From assembly GCA_947494145.1 (NCBI GenBank), contig CANLTZ010000008.1:124001-188000 (forward strand): 64,000 nt of DNA, given 5' to 3'. Origin of the DNA: an uncultured Jannaschia sp. (lineage in GTDB: Bacteria; Pseudomonadota; Alphaproteobacteria; Rhodobacterales; Rhodobacteraceae). The translations under genes and the position numbers were made by a program. This document shows, in pieces, positions 10,767 to 19,765 of the stretch. Position 1 is the stretch's first letter. Every line of letters starts with the position of its first letter. Under the pieces are notes generated by a model. The model did not search any database. It was not told the DNA's origin and saw only the letters and a program-made list of their open reading frames with translations.

Positions 10767-11372
10767 CTAGTCGGTGAAGAGATGTCTGGCGTTGAGAACC
10801 CGCGCCGTCGCGGTCCAAAGGCAAAGGGCGCCAAAGGTCCAGGCGAGTGGCGCAAAGTGTTGCGGCAGAAGGCAGAGCAGGACGAAGAAGCCGATGGTCT
10901 CCGTCCCCTCCAACAGACCTGCCGAATAATAGAGCGATTTCTGACCCTGCGCATCCGTCGAGATGCCGCGCTTTTCAGCCATGGTCGCGAAGCCCAGGAA
11001 CGACGTTCCGTTGACGTAGAACGTGAGCAAAAGGAAGGCTGCGGGCAGCGCGTTGGCGGGGTCCATCACGGCGAAGCCAAAGGGGATGGCGCCGTAGAAC
11101 AGAAAGTCGGCCCAGATATCGAGATAGCCGCCGAAATCCGTCTTTCGCGTGGCCCGTGCCACGGCGCCGTCAAGCCCATCGGCCAGGCGCGACGCCAAAA
11201 GCGGCAGCAACGCCCAACCCGGCGCACCCAGTGCGATCAAGGCAGCGGCCAGCAGCCCCAAGCCCAACCCCGCCAGCGTCACGCCATTGGCCGTGACGCC
11301 GCGCGCGGCCATGTCCCGGCCAAGCCGGTTCAGGGGCGGGTCGATCAGCGGTCTGATACGGGCGTCGAACAA
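10767..11372 (-). CDS. CDP-alcohol phosphatidyltransferase family protein (YnjF-like)
   Basis: ANGVTLAGLGLGLLAAAL...LASRLADGLDGAVARATRKTDFGGYLDIWADF: CDP-alcohol transferase motif DG..AR......G..LD...D. Confidence 0.88.
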   Translation of the reverse strand: MFDARIRPLIDPPLNRLGRDMAARGVTANGVTLAGLGLGLLAAALIALGAPGWALLPLLASRLADGLDGAVARATRKTDFGGYLDIWADFLFYGAIPFGFAVMDPANALPAAFLLLTFYVNGTSFLGFATMAEKRGISTDAQGQKSLYYSAGLLEGTETIGFFVLLCLLPQHFAPLAWTFGALCLWTATARVLNARHLFTD

Positions 11373-11453
11373 GGCCTTCTCCCCAAGGTCCGTGATGGGG
11401 ATGCCCTTGCAGGATCATGCGGGCAAGGCACGAAAATGTGATTGTTGCCCCGA

Positions 11454-12665
11454 TCAGGCCCCGGCGGGTGCAGCCTGCGAAATCGTGCGCATGGCCAGCG
11501 CCGAAACCAGCAGCAACCCCGCGGATACGGCCAGCGAAAAGCCCAACCCGCCGATCTGGTAGCACAGGCCCGACAGAAGCGTGCCCAGCAGCCGCCCCGC
11601 CGCATTGGCCATGTAGTAGAAGCCCACATCCATGGTCACGCGGGCCGTGCCTGCGAAATCGAGGATGAGGAAGGAATGGAGCGCTGAGTTCACCGCGAAG
11701 ACCACCCCGAACAGCATAAGCCCCGCCAGGATCGGCCAGGCCGTGTCGGGCGCCGCCCAGGCCGCCGCAGCCAGCGCGGCGGGGATGGTGGCCAAGGCCA
11801 GAACCCAGAAAAGCGCATGGGCCGGCGTGCCTTCGCGCATCAGGCGCGGCGTGACAGCCTGCACGACGCCATAGCCGATGATCCAGGCGGCCATGAAGGC
11901 GCCGGTGGCGAAGAAGGCGCGGTCTGCTTCCATATCGCGAGCCAGATAGTCATGGAGCCAGATGGGCAGCGCCACCACAAACCACACATCGCGCGCCCCG
12001 AACAGGAAGGTCCGCGCCAGCGACAGGCGGTTGATGCGCGGGTCGCGGCTGAAGATTTCCCGAAACTTCGCCCCTTTATCGCGGACCGACAGCCCGCCCG
12101 GCAGAAAGGCCAGCACCGCCACCAAAATCACGGCCAAGCCCGCCGCCATGGTCCAAAGCGCGGGGACAAAGCCGATACTGCCCAAAAGCGCCGCGCCCAC
12201 GAAGAAGCCCAACCCCTTGATCGCATTCTTCGACCCGGTCAGCGCCGCCACCCAGCGAAACAGCCCCTGCCCTTCGGGCGCCAGCAGCTTGACCGCCGAT
12301 TTCGACGACGTCTTGGCCAGGTCCTTCGCCACGCCCGACGCGCCCTGCACCGCCATCACGAATAGCACGGACGTGGCCGTGGCCCAGCCCGGGTCCAAGA
12401 ATGTCAGCGCCACAAGCGCGGCGATCTGCACGCCAAGCCCCAGATGCAGCGTCAGCGCCAGGCCAAACCGCGCGGCCAGGAAGCCCGCACCCAGATTGGT
12501 CACGATGCCCGCCACTTCGTACAGCAGAAACAGCCAGGCCAATTGCAGCGGCGTGAAGCCAAGCTGGTGGAAGTGCAGCAGCACCAACATGCGCAGCGCG
12601 CCATCGGTGAGCATGAAGGCCCAGTATGCCCCCGTGACCGCCGCATATCCCCGCAAGGAGGTCAC
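11454..12665 (-). CDS. arsJ: MFS transporter, ArsJ-type organoarsenical (1-arseno-3-phosphoglycerate) efflux
   Basis: YWAFMLTDGALRMLVLLHFHQLGFTPLQLAWLFLLYE; GASGVAKDLAKTSSKSAVKLL; overlaps GAPDH by GTGA. Confidence 0.85.
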   Translation of the reverse strand: MTSLRGYAAVTGAYWAFMLTDGALRMLVLLHFHQLGFTPLQLAWLFLLYEVAGIVTNLGAGFLAARFGLALTLHLGLGVQIAALVALTFLDPGWATATSVLFVMAVQGASGVAKDLAKTSSKSAVKLLAPEGQGLFRWVAALTGSKNAIKGLGFFVGAALLGSIGFVPALWTMAAGLAVILVAVLAFLPGGLSVRDKGAKFREIFSRDPRINRLSLARTFLFGARDVWFVVALPIWLHDYLARDMEADRAFFATGAFMAAWIIGYGVVQAVTPRLMREGTPAHALFWVLALATIPAALAAAAWAAPDTAWPILAGLMLFGVVFAVNSALHSFLILDFAGTARVTMDVGFYYMANAAGRLLGTLLSGLCYQIGGLGFSLAVSAGLLLVSALAMRTISQAAPAGA

Positions 12666-13651
12666 GCCGCCATCATCCGCGCGATATCGGCCATGCGGAC
12701 GGCATAGCCGAACTCATTGTCGTACCAGGCATAAAGCTTCACGTGCCGGTCACGGATGACCACGGTCGATGGCGCGTCGATGATGGCCGACCGACGGTCG
12801 TTGAGGAAATCGCTGCTCACCAGCGGGCGATCCTCGACGCCCAGAATACCCGCCATGGGCCCCGCCTCCGCCGCGCGGAACGCGTCGTTCACGGCCTCGG
12901 CGGTGACGTCGCATGAAAGCTGCAACGCACAGTCCGTCAGCGACGCGTTCAGCAAGGGTACGCGGACGGCATGGCCCGTCAACCGCCCCTCCAGATCGGG
13001 GAAGATCTGCATGATGGCCTTGGCCGACCCGGTGGTGGTCGGGATCAGGTTCATCAGGGCCGAGCGCGCGCGTCGCGGGTCCTTGTGGGGGCGGTCCACG
13101 ATGGTCTGTGTGTTGGTGACGTCGTGGATGGTCGTGAAACTGCCATGGTCGAGCCCGAATGCGTCGCGCAGCACGGCGATGATGGGCGCCAGGCAATTGG
13201 TGGTGCAACTGGCGGCCGTAACCAGGCGATGATCATGATAGCGGTCGTGGTTTACGCCATAGACGAGGTTGAGCGCGTCGCCGTCCTTGACCGGGGCCGA
13301 TACCAGCACCTTCTGCACGCCCGCGTCCCAATAGGGCGCGATCTTTTCGACTGTCTTGAAAACACCCGTGCAGTCCAAGACCATATCGATGCCTGACAGG
13401 TCCAGATCCTCGATCCGGGCAGCGTGGCTCAGCGGCAGGAATTGATCGCCAAGGCGCAATCCCGCGCCCTCGGCTCGCACGCTGCGGTCCCACCGGCCAT
13501 GGATGCTGTCGAACTCCATCAGCAGCGCATGCTGGTCCGCATCGCCCGCCACATCGTTGAGGCCCACAAGCTCGATCTTGCCCGGCATGTCGACCAGATC
13601 GCGCAGCACCAGCTTTCCGATCCGACCCAGCCCGTTGAGTAAGACTTTCAT
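12662..13651 (-). CDS. ArsJ-associated glyceraldehyde-3-phosphate dehydrogenase
   Basis: MKVLLNGLGRIGKLVLRDL...VTAASCTTNCLAPI...FTTIHDVTNTQ; WYDNEFGYAVRM. Confidence 0.9.
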   Translation of the reverse strand: MKVLLNGLGRIGKLVLRDLVDMPGKIELVGLNDVAGDADQHALLMEFDSIHGRWDRSVRAEGAGLRLGDQFLPLSHAARIEDLDLSGIDMVLDCTGVFKTVEKIAPYWDAGVQKVLVSAPVKDGDALNLVYGVNHDRYHDHRLVTAASCTTNCLAPIIAVLRDAFGLDHGSFTTIHDVTNTQTIVDRPHKDPRRARSALMNLIPTTTGSAKAIMQIFPDLEGRLTGHAVRVPLLNASLTDCALQLSCDVTAEAVNDAFRAAEAGPMAGILGVEDRPLVSSDFLNDRRSAIIDAPSTVVIRDRHVKLYAWYDNEFGYAVRMADIARMMAA

Positions 13652-13720
13652 GCCCGGCCCCTACCCCATTCCTCGCCGCGGTCGCTAGGGCGCGCATGTT
13701 ACGGTTTCATGACGCTTCCC

Positions 13721-15451
13721 TTAGCGCGCCAAGCCGTGTAGCGAGGCTCCGCGCAAGGAGGTGTGGCCGAGTGGTCGAAGGCACCGGTCTTGAAAACCGG
13801 CAGGCGGGAGACCGTCTCGTGGGTTCGAATCCCACCGCCTCCGCCACCCTGGAACATAAGTGCGAACGCTATTCGCCGCCGTTCCTACGCCATCTGATGC
13901 GGCAAGCACCCGGATCAGCTCGTCATGCGAGCCCATGATACGGACTTCACGGTCCGCGACCTCGACTCGCTGCGCCAAGGCACGCAGGTGATCGCGCCGA
14001 AATCCGCCGTCTTTTCCACGCATCTTCTGACGGGCGGATACTGCCATCCGGCGGAGATGATCCAGCGATAAATGCTGGCCTGCGTTCTGGATCGCGCTTT
14101 TTGCGCGCTCGGCGTCTATCTGTGCCTGGTCTCGGATCGCCGTTAGCTCGGCGACGCGCTCCTTCAACGACGGGTCTGTGAGATCAGCGACGCCGCTTTC
14201 GATGGCGTCGTAGAGACGTTTCAGGCGCTGCTCGGCTTCCGCTGCTCGCTTCGTCAGCTCGTTGACCGCATCGCGGCGGCGCGTGTCTCGCTCCTCTCGG
14301 CGGTCAAGGTGCGCCGACAGCAGGTCTTCCAGCCGCTTCGGATTGAGCAGTCGGCGTTCGAGATGCTCCGCAACCAGATGGTCGAGCTTGTCCATCCGGA
14401 TCGTCCTGCCTGAACAGCCGCACTTCCCTTGCCGGGCCGCCGTCGAGCAGGTGTAGTAGCGATATTGCTTGCCCTTGCCCGATGTCCGCAGCGTCATCGC
14501 CCCGCCGCACTCAGCACAGAAGGCGATACCGGTCAGCAAGGTCGGCCCACTGACGGTCCGCCCCGGTGTCACCATCGGCGCGCGCTTCTTCAGGAGCTTC
14601 TGGACGGCGTCGAACGTCTCGCGATCTACAATGGGCGGCACCGATACGGTGATGACTTCGGCCTGCTTTTTGGGCGTCCCATCCTTGTAGCTCTCTCCCC
14701 ATTCATGCTCCCCAATGTAAGTTCGGCGGGTCAGGATACGGTGGACCGTACCCACGCCCCAGCGTCCACCGGTCCGCGTATAGTGCTTACGTTCATTGAG
14801 ATAGGTGGCGATCGCCTTGACCCCCATTCGACCGCTTTCGCCATCGCCGTTCAGCGCCAGCTGGAACATCAAACGGATCGTGTCCGCATGCAGCGGATCG
14901 ACCTCCAGAACCTTCTTGACCTTCGCGCCGCGCTTCTCGGCATCGACCACGCGATAGCCGACGGGCGGCAGCGACCCGTTCCAGAAGCCCTGCCGGGCGT
15001 TCTCCTTCAATGCCCGCAGGGTGTGCTTGGCGTTCTCCTTGGACTGATACTCATCGAAGAGCGCCATGATCTGGCGCATCATGACATGCATTGGGTCATC
15101 GCCGAGTTCTTGGGTCATCGACACGAGCTTCACGCCGTTCTTCGCAAGCTTGCGGACGTAGAATTCGAGTTCGAAGTGATCGCGGAAGAAGCGGCTGAAC
15201 GAATGGACCACCACGATATCGAAGGCGGCGGGCTTGGCCGTTCCCGCTTCGATCAGGCGCTGAAACTCGGGCCGCTTGTCATTCGTCGCCGACGCCCCTG
15301 GCTCGACATAGGTTTCGACGAGTTCGTATCCGCGTGCCTCGCAGTAAGTCTCGCCCTGGCGCTTCTGGTCGGGAATCGATACGTCATGTTCCGCCTGTCG
15401 CGCGGTTGAAACACGAAGGTAGAGCGCGGCCCGCTGCTTTCCCGCTGGCAT
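13721..15451 (-). CDS. large serine recombinase/integrase (C-terminus reads antisense through tRNA-Ser)
   Basis: AALYLRVSTARQAEHDVSIPDQKRQ catalytic N-terminus; recombinase domain; zinc ribbon CAECGGAMTLR...YYTCSTAARQGKCGC. Confidence 0.92.
   Translation of the reverse strand: MPAGKQRAALYLRVSTARQAEHDVSIPDQKRQGETYCEARGYELVETYVEPGASATNDKRPEFQRLIEAGTAKPAAFDIVVVHSFSRFFRDHFELEFYVRKLAKNGVKLVSMTQELGDDPMHVMMRQIMALFDEYQSKENAKHTLRALKENARQGFWNGSLPPVGYRVVDAEKRGAKVKKVLEVDPLHADTIRLMFQLALNGDGESGRMGVKAIATYLNERKHYTRTGGRWGVGTVHRILTRRTYIGEHEWGESYKDGTPKKQAEVITVSVPPIVDRETFDAVQKLLKKRAPMVTPGRTVSGPTLLTGIAFCAECGGAMTLRTSGKGKQYRYYTCSTAARQGKCGCSGRTIRMDKLDHLVAEHLERRLLNPKRLEDLLSAHLDRREERDTRRRDAVNELTKRAAEAEQRLKRLYDAIESGVADLTDPSLKERVAELTAIRDQAQIDAERAKSAIQNAGQHLSLDHLRRMAVSARQKMRGKDGGFRRDHLRALAQRVEVADREVRIMGSHDELIRVLAASDGVGTAANSVRTYVPGWRRRWDSNPRDGLPPAGFQDRCLRPLGHTSLRGASLHGLAR
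13757..13846 (+). tRNA. tRNA-Ser (TGA), CCA encoded
   Basis: GGAGGTGTGGCCGAGTGGTCGAAGGCACCGGTCTTGAAAACCGGCAGGCGGGAGACCGTCTCGTGGGTTCGAATCCCACCGCCTCCGCCA; long variable arm, loop CTTGAAA. Confidence 0.97.
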
Positions 15452-15459
15452 CGGCGCGT

Positions 15460-15762
15460 TCAAGCGGCTTGCCTCAAGGCTTTTTGCACCGCTTTGGGGT
15501 TGCGGTCGATGACGAGCAAGTACGCTCGCGCGGGACCTTCCGGCGCGCGCTGTCCCTGTTCCCAATGGCGCAGCGTCTTGATCGAGAAGCCGAACCGTCC
15601 AGCGAACTCTTCCTGTGTCATTTTCAGCTTTGCGCGGATTGCTTTCACGTCGATCACGGCGGGAATATGGACGCCGTATTGGTTCTCGTCCGCCGTCCCT
15701 TCCGCATAGGCTACGGCTTCTTCCAGCCCACGCCGGATGCTATCGGCTGCCTTGCCGCTCAT
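15460..15762 (-). CDS. HTH antitoxin (HigA/NadS-like)
   Basis: IRAKLKMTQEEFAGRFGFSIKTLRHWEQGQRAPEGPARAYLLVI; 4-bp overlap with toxin gene. Confidence 0.82.
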   Translation of the reverse strand: MSGKAADSIRRGLEEAVAYAEGTADENQYGVHIPAVIDVKAIRAKLKMTQEEFAGRFGFSIKTLRHWEQGQRAPEGPARAYLLVIDRNPKAVQKALRQAA

Positions 15763-16118
15763 GATCCGCTCCTCTTGAGATAGGCTTCCTTCAATCGCGC
15801 GGTCAGCTCGCGAAACCCATTGCGATCAGCCTGACTGATATCGGTGCGCTGGTTCTTGGCGAACGCCGTCAGCGCGAAAAGCGGCATGGCCCCGCTATGA
15901 TAGAAGTAGATCACCCGCGCGCCGCCCCGCTTGCCGCGGCCGGACAAGGCCCATCGCAGCTTGCGGACACCGCCAGTCCCGGGAATGACATCGCCAGCTG
16001 CCGGATTGTAAGCGAGATAGTCCACCAACAAGGCACGCTCCTCTTCGTCCATAATGCGCCCCGTCGCGGAGATGAATTCCGGCGTCTCGATGACGCTGAC
16101 GGGCGCTTCTTTCACCAT
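15759..16118 (-). CDS. RelE/HigB-like toxin
   Basis: VRKLRWALSGRGKRGGARVIYFYHSGAMPLFALTAFAKNQRTDIS: typical RelE/HigB core. Confidence 0.85.
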   Translation of the reverse strand: MVKEAPVSVIETPEFISATGRIMDEEERALLVDYLAYNPAAGDVIPGTGGVRKLRWALSGRGKRGGARVIYFYHSGAMPLFALTAFAKNQRTDISQADRNGFRELTARLKEAYLKRSGS

Positions 16119-16121
16119 TTT

Positions 16122-16129
16122 AGTATACT
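16122..16129. promoter_or_regulatory. AGTATACT palindrome just upstream of the toxin start (putative TA autoregulatory operator)
   Basis: Perfect 8-bp palindrome 4 bp upstream of the toxin ATG (16118). Confidence 0.35.
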
Positions 16130-16164
16130 CCAATGAGGCAGTTCTGGCAAGTCGTTTCGACTGC

Positions 16165-16410
16165 CTATTCGCGCCCGAAATCCGGCCCGAACATCTCGTC
16201 GAGGAAGTCTCCAAACCAGCGTTCGAAGACATCGACCTCTTCGGGCGTGACAGGAACATCGTCCGGCCAATCATCCACGACCCGCCAATCCGACAGATCG
16301 TCCGCAATCGGACGGCCGCGCGGCTTGGGCTCCGGTAGTTTGACGTAGTCGTAGAGATCGATCCGGGGCGAGCGGTCAGGCAGAGATGTATGGCGATTGC
16401 GGCGAGGCAT
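16165..16410 (-). CDS. hypothetical acidic protein
   Basis: 81-aa ORF MPRRNRHTSLPDRSPRIDLYDYVKLPEPKPRGRPIADDLSDWRVVDDWPDD...; position upstream of the TA genes. Confidence 0.45.
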   Translation of the reverse strand: MPRRNRHTSLPDRSPRIDLYDYVKLPEPKPRGRPIADDLSDWRVVDDWPDDVPVTPEEVDVFERWFGDFLDEMFGPDFGRE

Positions 16411-16585
16411 GTCCCCATCTTGGCAACGCGATTTGCCGATTGAAATGTCCGCTTGCCGCGCTGCGTGCCTAGTGCGGCGAAGACAGGTGGGGTGCGGATC
16501 GACGCTCGGCCGAAACTTGGTCCCGCCACCCTGCTGCGCAGCTCCTCTTGCTCATCGCGGTCTTGCCTGAGCCATCCCCTCGGAG

Positions 16586-16628
16586 CCGCCGTCGCTCGCC
16601 TCGCCAAGACCTGGGCGAGCGACGGCGG
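16586..16628. repeat. perfect 15-bp inverted repeat (hairpin, 13-nt loop)
   Basis: CCGCCGTCGCTCGCC (16586-16600) / GGCGAGCGACGGCGG (16614-16628). Confidence 0.8.
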
Positions 16629-17230
16629 TGGAGAGGATCTGGCGCGCATTCCCTTGGTGAGGCCAGAGCGAGCGGCAGGTATAGTGAGGCCGGTAAGTCG
16701 AAGGTCGGAGAAAATACGCGGCACGGTAAAAATCGCATAAGAACAGAGAGTTGCTTATGATGGCGGCACCAAGCAGATTCTCGCGGCACTGGAAAACCTC
16801 AACAACAACAATGCCGTAGGGCCGATTGGCTCACGGCCTTTTATCTTGCCCTCCAGTCGTTGCCACAATAGCAAATCGTTGCACTCTTTCCGGGAACACG
16901 AGGTAGCACGACAGAGCACGATAATATGCGACGCGAGTTTTGCAGCTTTGACGCTCGCTTTCGACATGCAGATCGCATACTTGCTGCATCTGTAAAGTCG
17001 CGAAAAAGCCGTGCTGCTACAGCAGCGCCGCTCCTAAACCGTATCCATCAGAGCGAACGATATAATCGCTGCTTGAAACAATCAGCGAGACAGAGTGACA
17101 TCGAACTGGCCTGTAGCGTCGCGATGGCTTGTGGCGGCGCTGCAGTGAAGACCGACAATTTTGTAGATAATTGTGCGCGGACAATAGACGATATGCGTGA
17201 CAAAATGCGAAAAACTGGCATTGATAGATC

Positions 17231-19762
17231 ATGTCATTGATTTGGAAAATCATCCGCATTATCGGGCTTTACGTAGGATCTTTCTTTGTTTGCATAATAA
17301 TTGCGGCACTCATATTGAACAGTTTACCCGATGCGCTACAAGCCTTGTTCGCTCTTCTCGCGCCGATAGCTTTTGTCTGGTGGTACGAAAGACGTCGTAC
17401 AGCCAGGATCGCAAAAAAAGCCGACTCTGGGGGCGAAGGCCGTATGCCGTTGGCGACCGGAGGGGAGCCGCTCGGCCAAGCCAAACCCTACCGGCCAAAG
17501 CAGAATAATGCCGAGCTTATTCGAGCAGGGCGGCAAGCGAGAGCTGATCTTGAAGCAGCGGCGGAGCGCAGATCAGTCGAAAAACTTGCGCGGCAAGGCC
17601 GGTCCAGTCCTTTCATGGATCAACAGTTACAATCAAAAGGTTCGCGCCGAAACCCAACAGCAAGGTCGCAGGGCTGGGTGCCAAAGGGGCAATCGGTCAC
17701 CATCGCAGGCCGCACGATCGATGGAATGGTTTATGTCGGCAAACCGCCACGTGTTGGTTCATCCTATTATGGCGAGGGCTGTCGAGCCTACATCGATCCT
17801 TCGCTGTCCGTCGCACGGGTCGGGTCAGACAAGAATGGCGATAACATGTCATACTGGCCGGGCTATTCGAGTATCCCAGCCGTTTGCAGAGCCACCTATC
17901 TCGATTGGCTGGTCGATGGTCGAAAAGACGGGACGATCAACCCCGGCTATATGTTCCTGTTCTTCTATGGTTTGGAGCGGCGGTTTCTGTTGGACCAGCC
18001 GTCCGACGGTGAAAAACAGGAAATCGTGGAGGAGGTCGAACGCCTCAAATCACTCTTCTCTGCGAACTACTCTGTCCAAAGGTATCTCGGTGAGTTCCTC
18101 GACATCGCGCGTATCATGGCGATGGGCGGCATTTCCTTGGACGATGCGATACTCAAGCAAGCGATCCTTGAGAACCGCAGTTGGGACTTACCATTTTCGC
18201 TGAAGTTCGCGCTCGGCGGCATGATCGCCGAAGGCAAAGCCTTAGATGCTGAATGGCTGCACCTCTGGCTCCAATGTCACCCTGAAAGACGCCTTCGTAC
18301 TCCAGCCGAGCGCTGCGGCGAAGAATTCAAAGCACTCTTCAAACTGAAATTCGACGCGCTGTACCCCGATGGCTTGAAGGTGCGAACACCACGCAAATTG
18401 TTGAAGATGGACTATCGTGCTGCATCCAGCGAGTTCAATTGCTCCGTTAATCTTACGGCGGGAGATGGCGGCGAAGTGGCGATCCCTGACGTATCTGATC
18501 TGCGTTCCCCGCTGCAGAAAGCACAAAAAATCGCAGATGAGGCAATGGATGAACTCGACAAGTTCAGCCGGTATCTTGGACGAAATCCAGATGGCCGGGG
18601 GACTATTGAGGCACAGGCGCTGCTACCTGCTGAGCTTTGGAGTCTGTTTCCATCGGACGAGTTGGAAGAACTCAAAACCTGGGCGCACAAACAAGTCGCC
18701 GCAGGCGGGCTGGTCCCCGCACTTGATGTGATCTCGCGCCTAGAAGGAGAAACGCCGGAGAAGCTCGGCAAGCGGAACTTGATTGGCGCAGCGGATGCAC
18801 TCGCCCGGATCGGATTCGGTATGGCTCCAGACCCAAGATTCTCGCTGCGTGGACCGAAGATCGACGAACCCGTTGTGATTTTCGAACTCGGCGAGCCGGT
18901 CGAACAGCTTGAAGACGTCTCCCCGGCCTATCGAACCGAATTGTTCGAGCTGGCGCTGGCGACGTTCGTCGCACATGCCGACAGCAAAATTGTGGAAGCC
19001 GAACGCAGAGCACTCCGTGAAAAGATCGAAGCGGTTAGCGGCCTGACTGAGCTTGAAAGAAAGCGTCTCTACGCCAACCTCGAATGGTATCTCGATGTTC
19101 CGCCAGACATGTCATGGCTGCGGAGCAAGCTGAAAGACGCAGACGCTGAACATCATCTGGCCCTGCGTGCGGCGGTTGTCGCGATAGCCCACGCTGATAG
19201 CGTGATTCAGTCTGAAGAAGTGGCTTGCATCGAGAAGATCTACAAGGCTCTGGGGATCGATGCTGGCCTCGTTTACGCCGACCTCCATGCTGGCGACGTG
19301 CCAGACGGCCCGGTTCGCATCAAAGCCGCCGAAGCTGAAGCACCAGGCGAAAAAATACCGGACGAGCCGAAAGCCGAAGCCGCTTCGCTCGATGCAGCGC
19401 GTATTGCCGCTATTCGAAATGACACCGAGCGCGTTTCAAGCGTACTGGGTGAGATTTTTTCGACCGACGAAGACGTGAGCGTCGAGGCCACCGCAGCGCA
19501 TGCTCTTCCATCATCAATGGCTGGCCTCGATCCCAAGCACGCGATGCTTGTGGAGCAGATAATCCAGCGCGAGCACTGGACTGACGAAGAGTTTGACGAG
19601 ATCGCAGGTAAGCAAGGGCTCATGCCCTCTGGCGCACTTGAGGTGGTCAATGAGTGGGCTTTCGATAAATTCGATGAAGCATTGCTCGATGAATATGACG
19701 GATATGACGTATCGCCGGACATCGCTGATACGTTGAGAGCCGAGATGGCAAAGGGGGATTAG
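17231..19762 (+). CDS. membrane-anchored TerB-N/TerB/TerB-C domain protein
   Basis: N-terminal TM segments (VGSFFVCIIIAALIL...LFALLAPIAFVWW); TerB-N region GMVYVGKPP...IDPSLSVA...YWPGYSSIPAVCRATYLDWLVDGRKD..INPGYMFLFFYGLERR; TerB FELALATFVAHADSKIVEAERRALREKI. Confidence 0.85.
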   Translation: MSLIWKIIRIIGLYVGSFFVCIIIAALILNSLPDALQALFALLAPIAFVWWYERRRTARIAKKADSGGEGRMPLATGGEPLGQAKPYRPKQNNAELIRAGRQARADLEAAAERRSVEKLARQGRSSPFMDQQLQSKGSRRNPTARSQGWVPKGQSVTIAGRTIDGMVYVGKPPRVGSSYYGEGCRAYIDPSLSVARVGSDKNGDNMSYWPGYSSIPAVCRATYLDWLVDGRKDGTINPGYMFLFFYGLERRFLLDQPSDGEKQEIVEEVERLKSLFSANYSVQRYLGEFLDIARIMAMGGISLDDAILKQAILENRSWDLPFSLKFALGGMIAEGKALDAEWLHLWLQCHPERRLRTPAERCGEEFKALFKLKFDALYPDGLKVRTPRKLLKMDYRAASSEFNCSVNLTAGDGGEVAIPDVSDLRSPLQKAQKIADEAMDELDKFSRYLGRNPDGRGTIEAQALLPAELWSLFPSDELEELKTWAHKQVAAGGLVPALDVISRLEGETPEKLGKRNLIGAADALARIGFGMAPDPRFSLRGPKIDEPVVIFELGEPVEQLEDVSPAYRTELFELALATFVAHADSKIVEAERRALREKIEAVSGLTELERKRLYANLEWYLDVPPDMSWLRSKLKDADAEHHLALRAAVVAIAHADSVIQSEEVACIEKIYKALGIDAGLVYADLHAGDVPDGPVRIKAAEAEAPGEKIPDEPKAEAASLDAARIAAIRNDTERVSSVLGEIFSTDEDVSVEATAAHALPSSMAGLDPKHAMLVEQIIQREHWTDEEFDEIAGKQGLMPSGALEVVNEWAFDKFDEALLDEYDGYDVSPDIADTLRAEMAKGD

Positions 19763-19765
19763 TTC

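Noticed and set aside
13721-13846. C-terminal 'WDSNPRDGLPPAGFQDRCLRPLGHTS' as a genuine protein domain
   Set aside because: It is the complement of tRNA-Ser; such peptides are a recurrent annotation artefact, though the read-through itself is reported as a finding.
14429-15409. 326-aa plus-strand ORF inside the recombinase
   Set aside because: Antisense of the clearly conserved serine recombinase.
16926-17240. 104-aa ORF upstream of the TerB gene
   Set aside because: No recognisable motif, overlaps the TerB start, lies in the low-GC leader; treated as non-coding.
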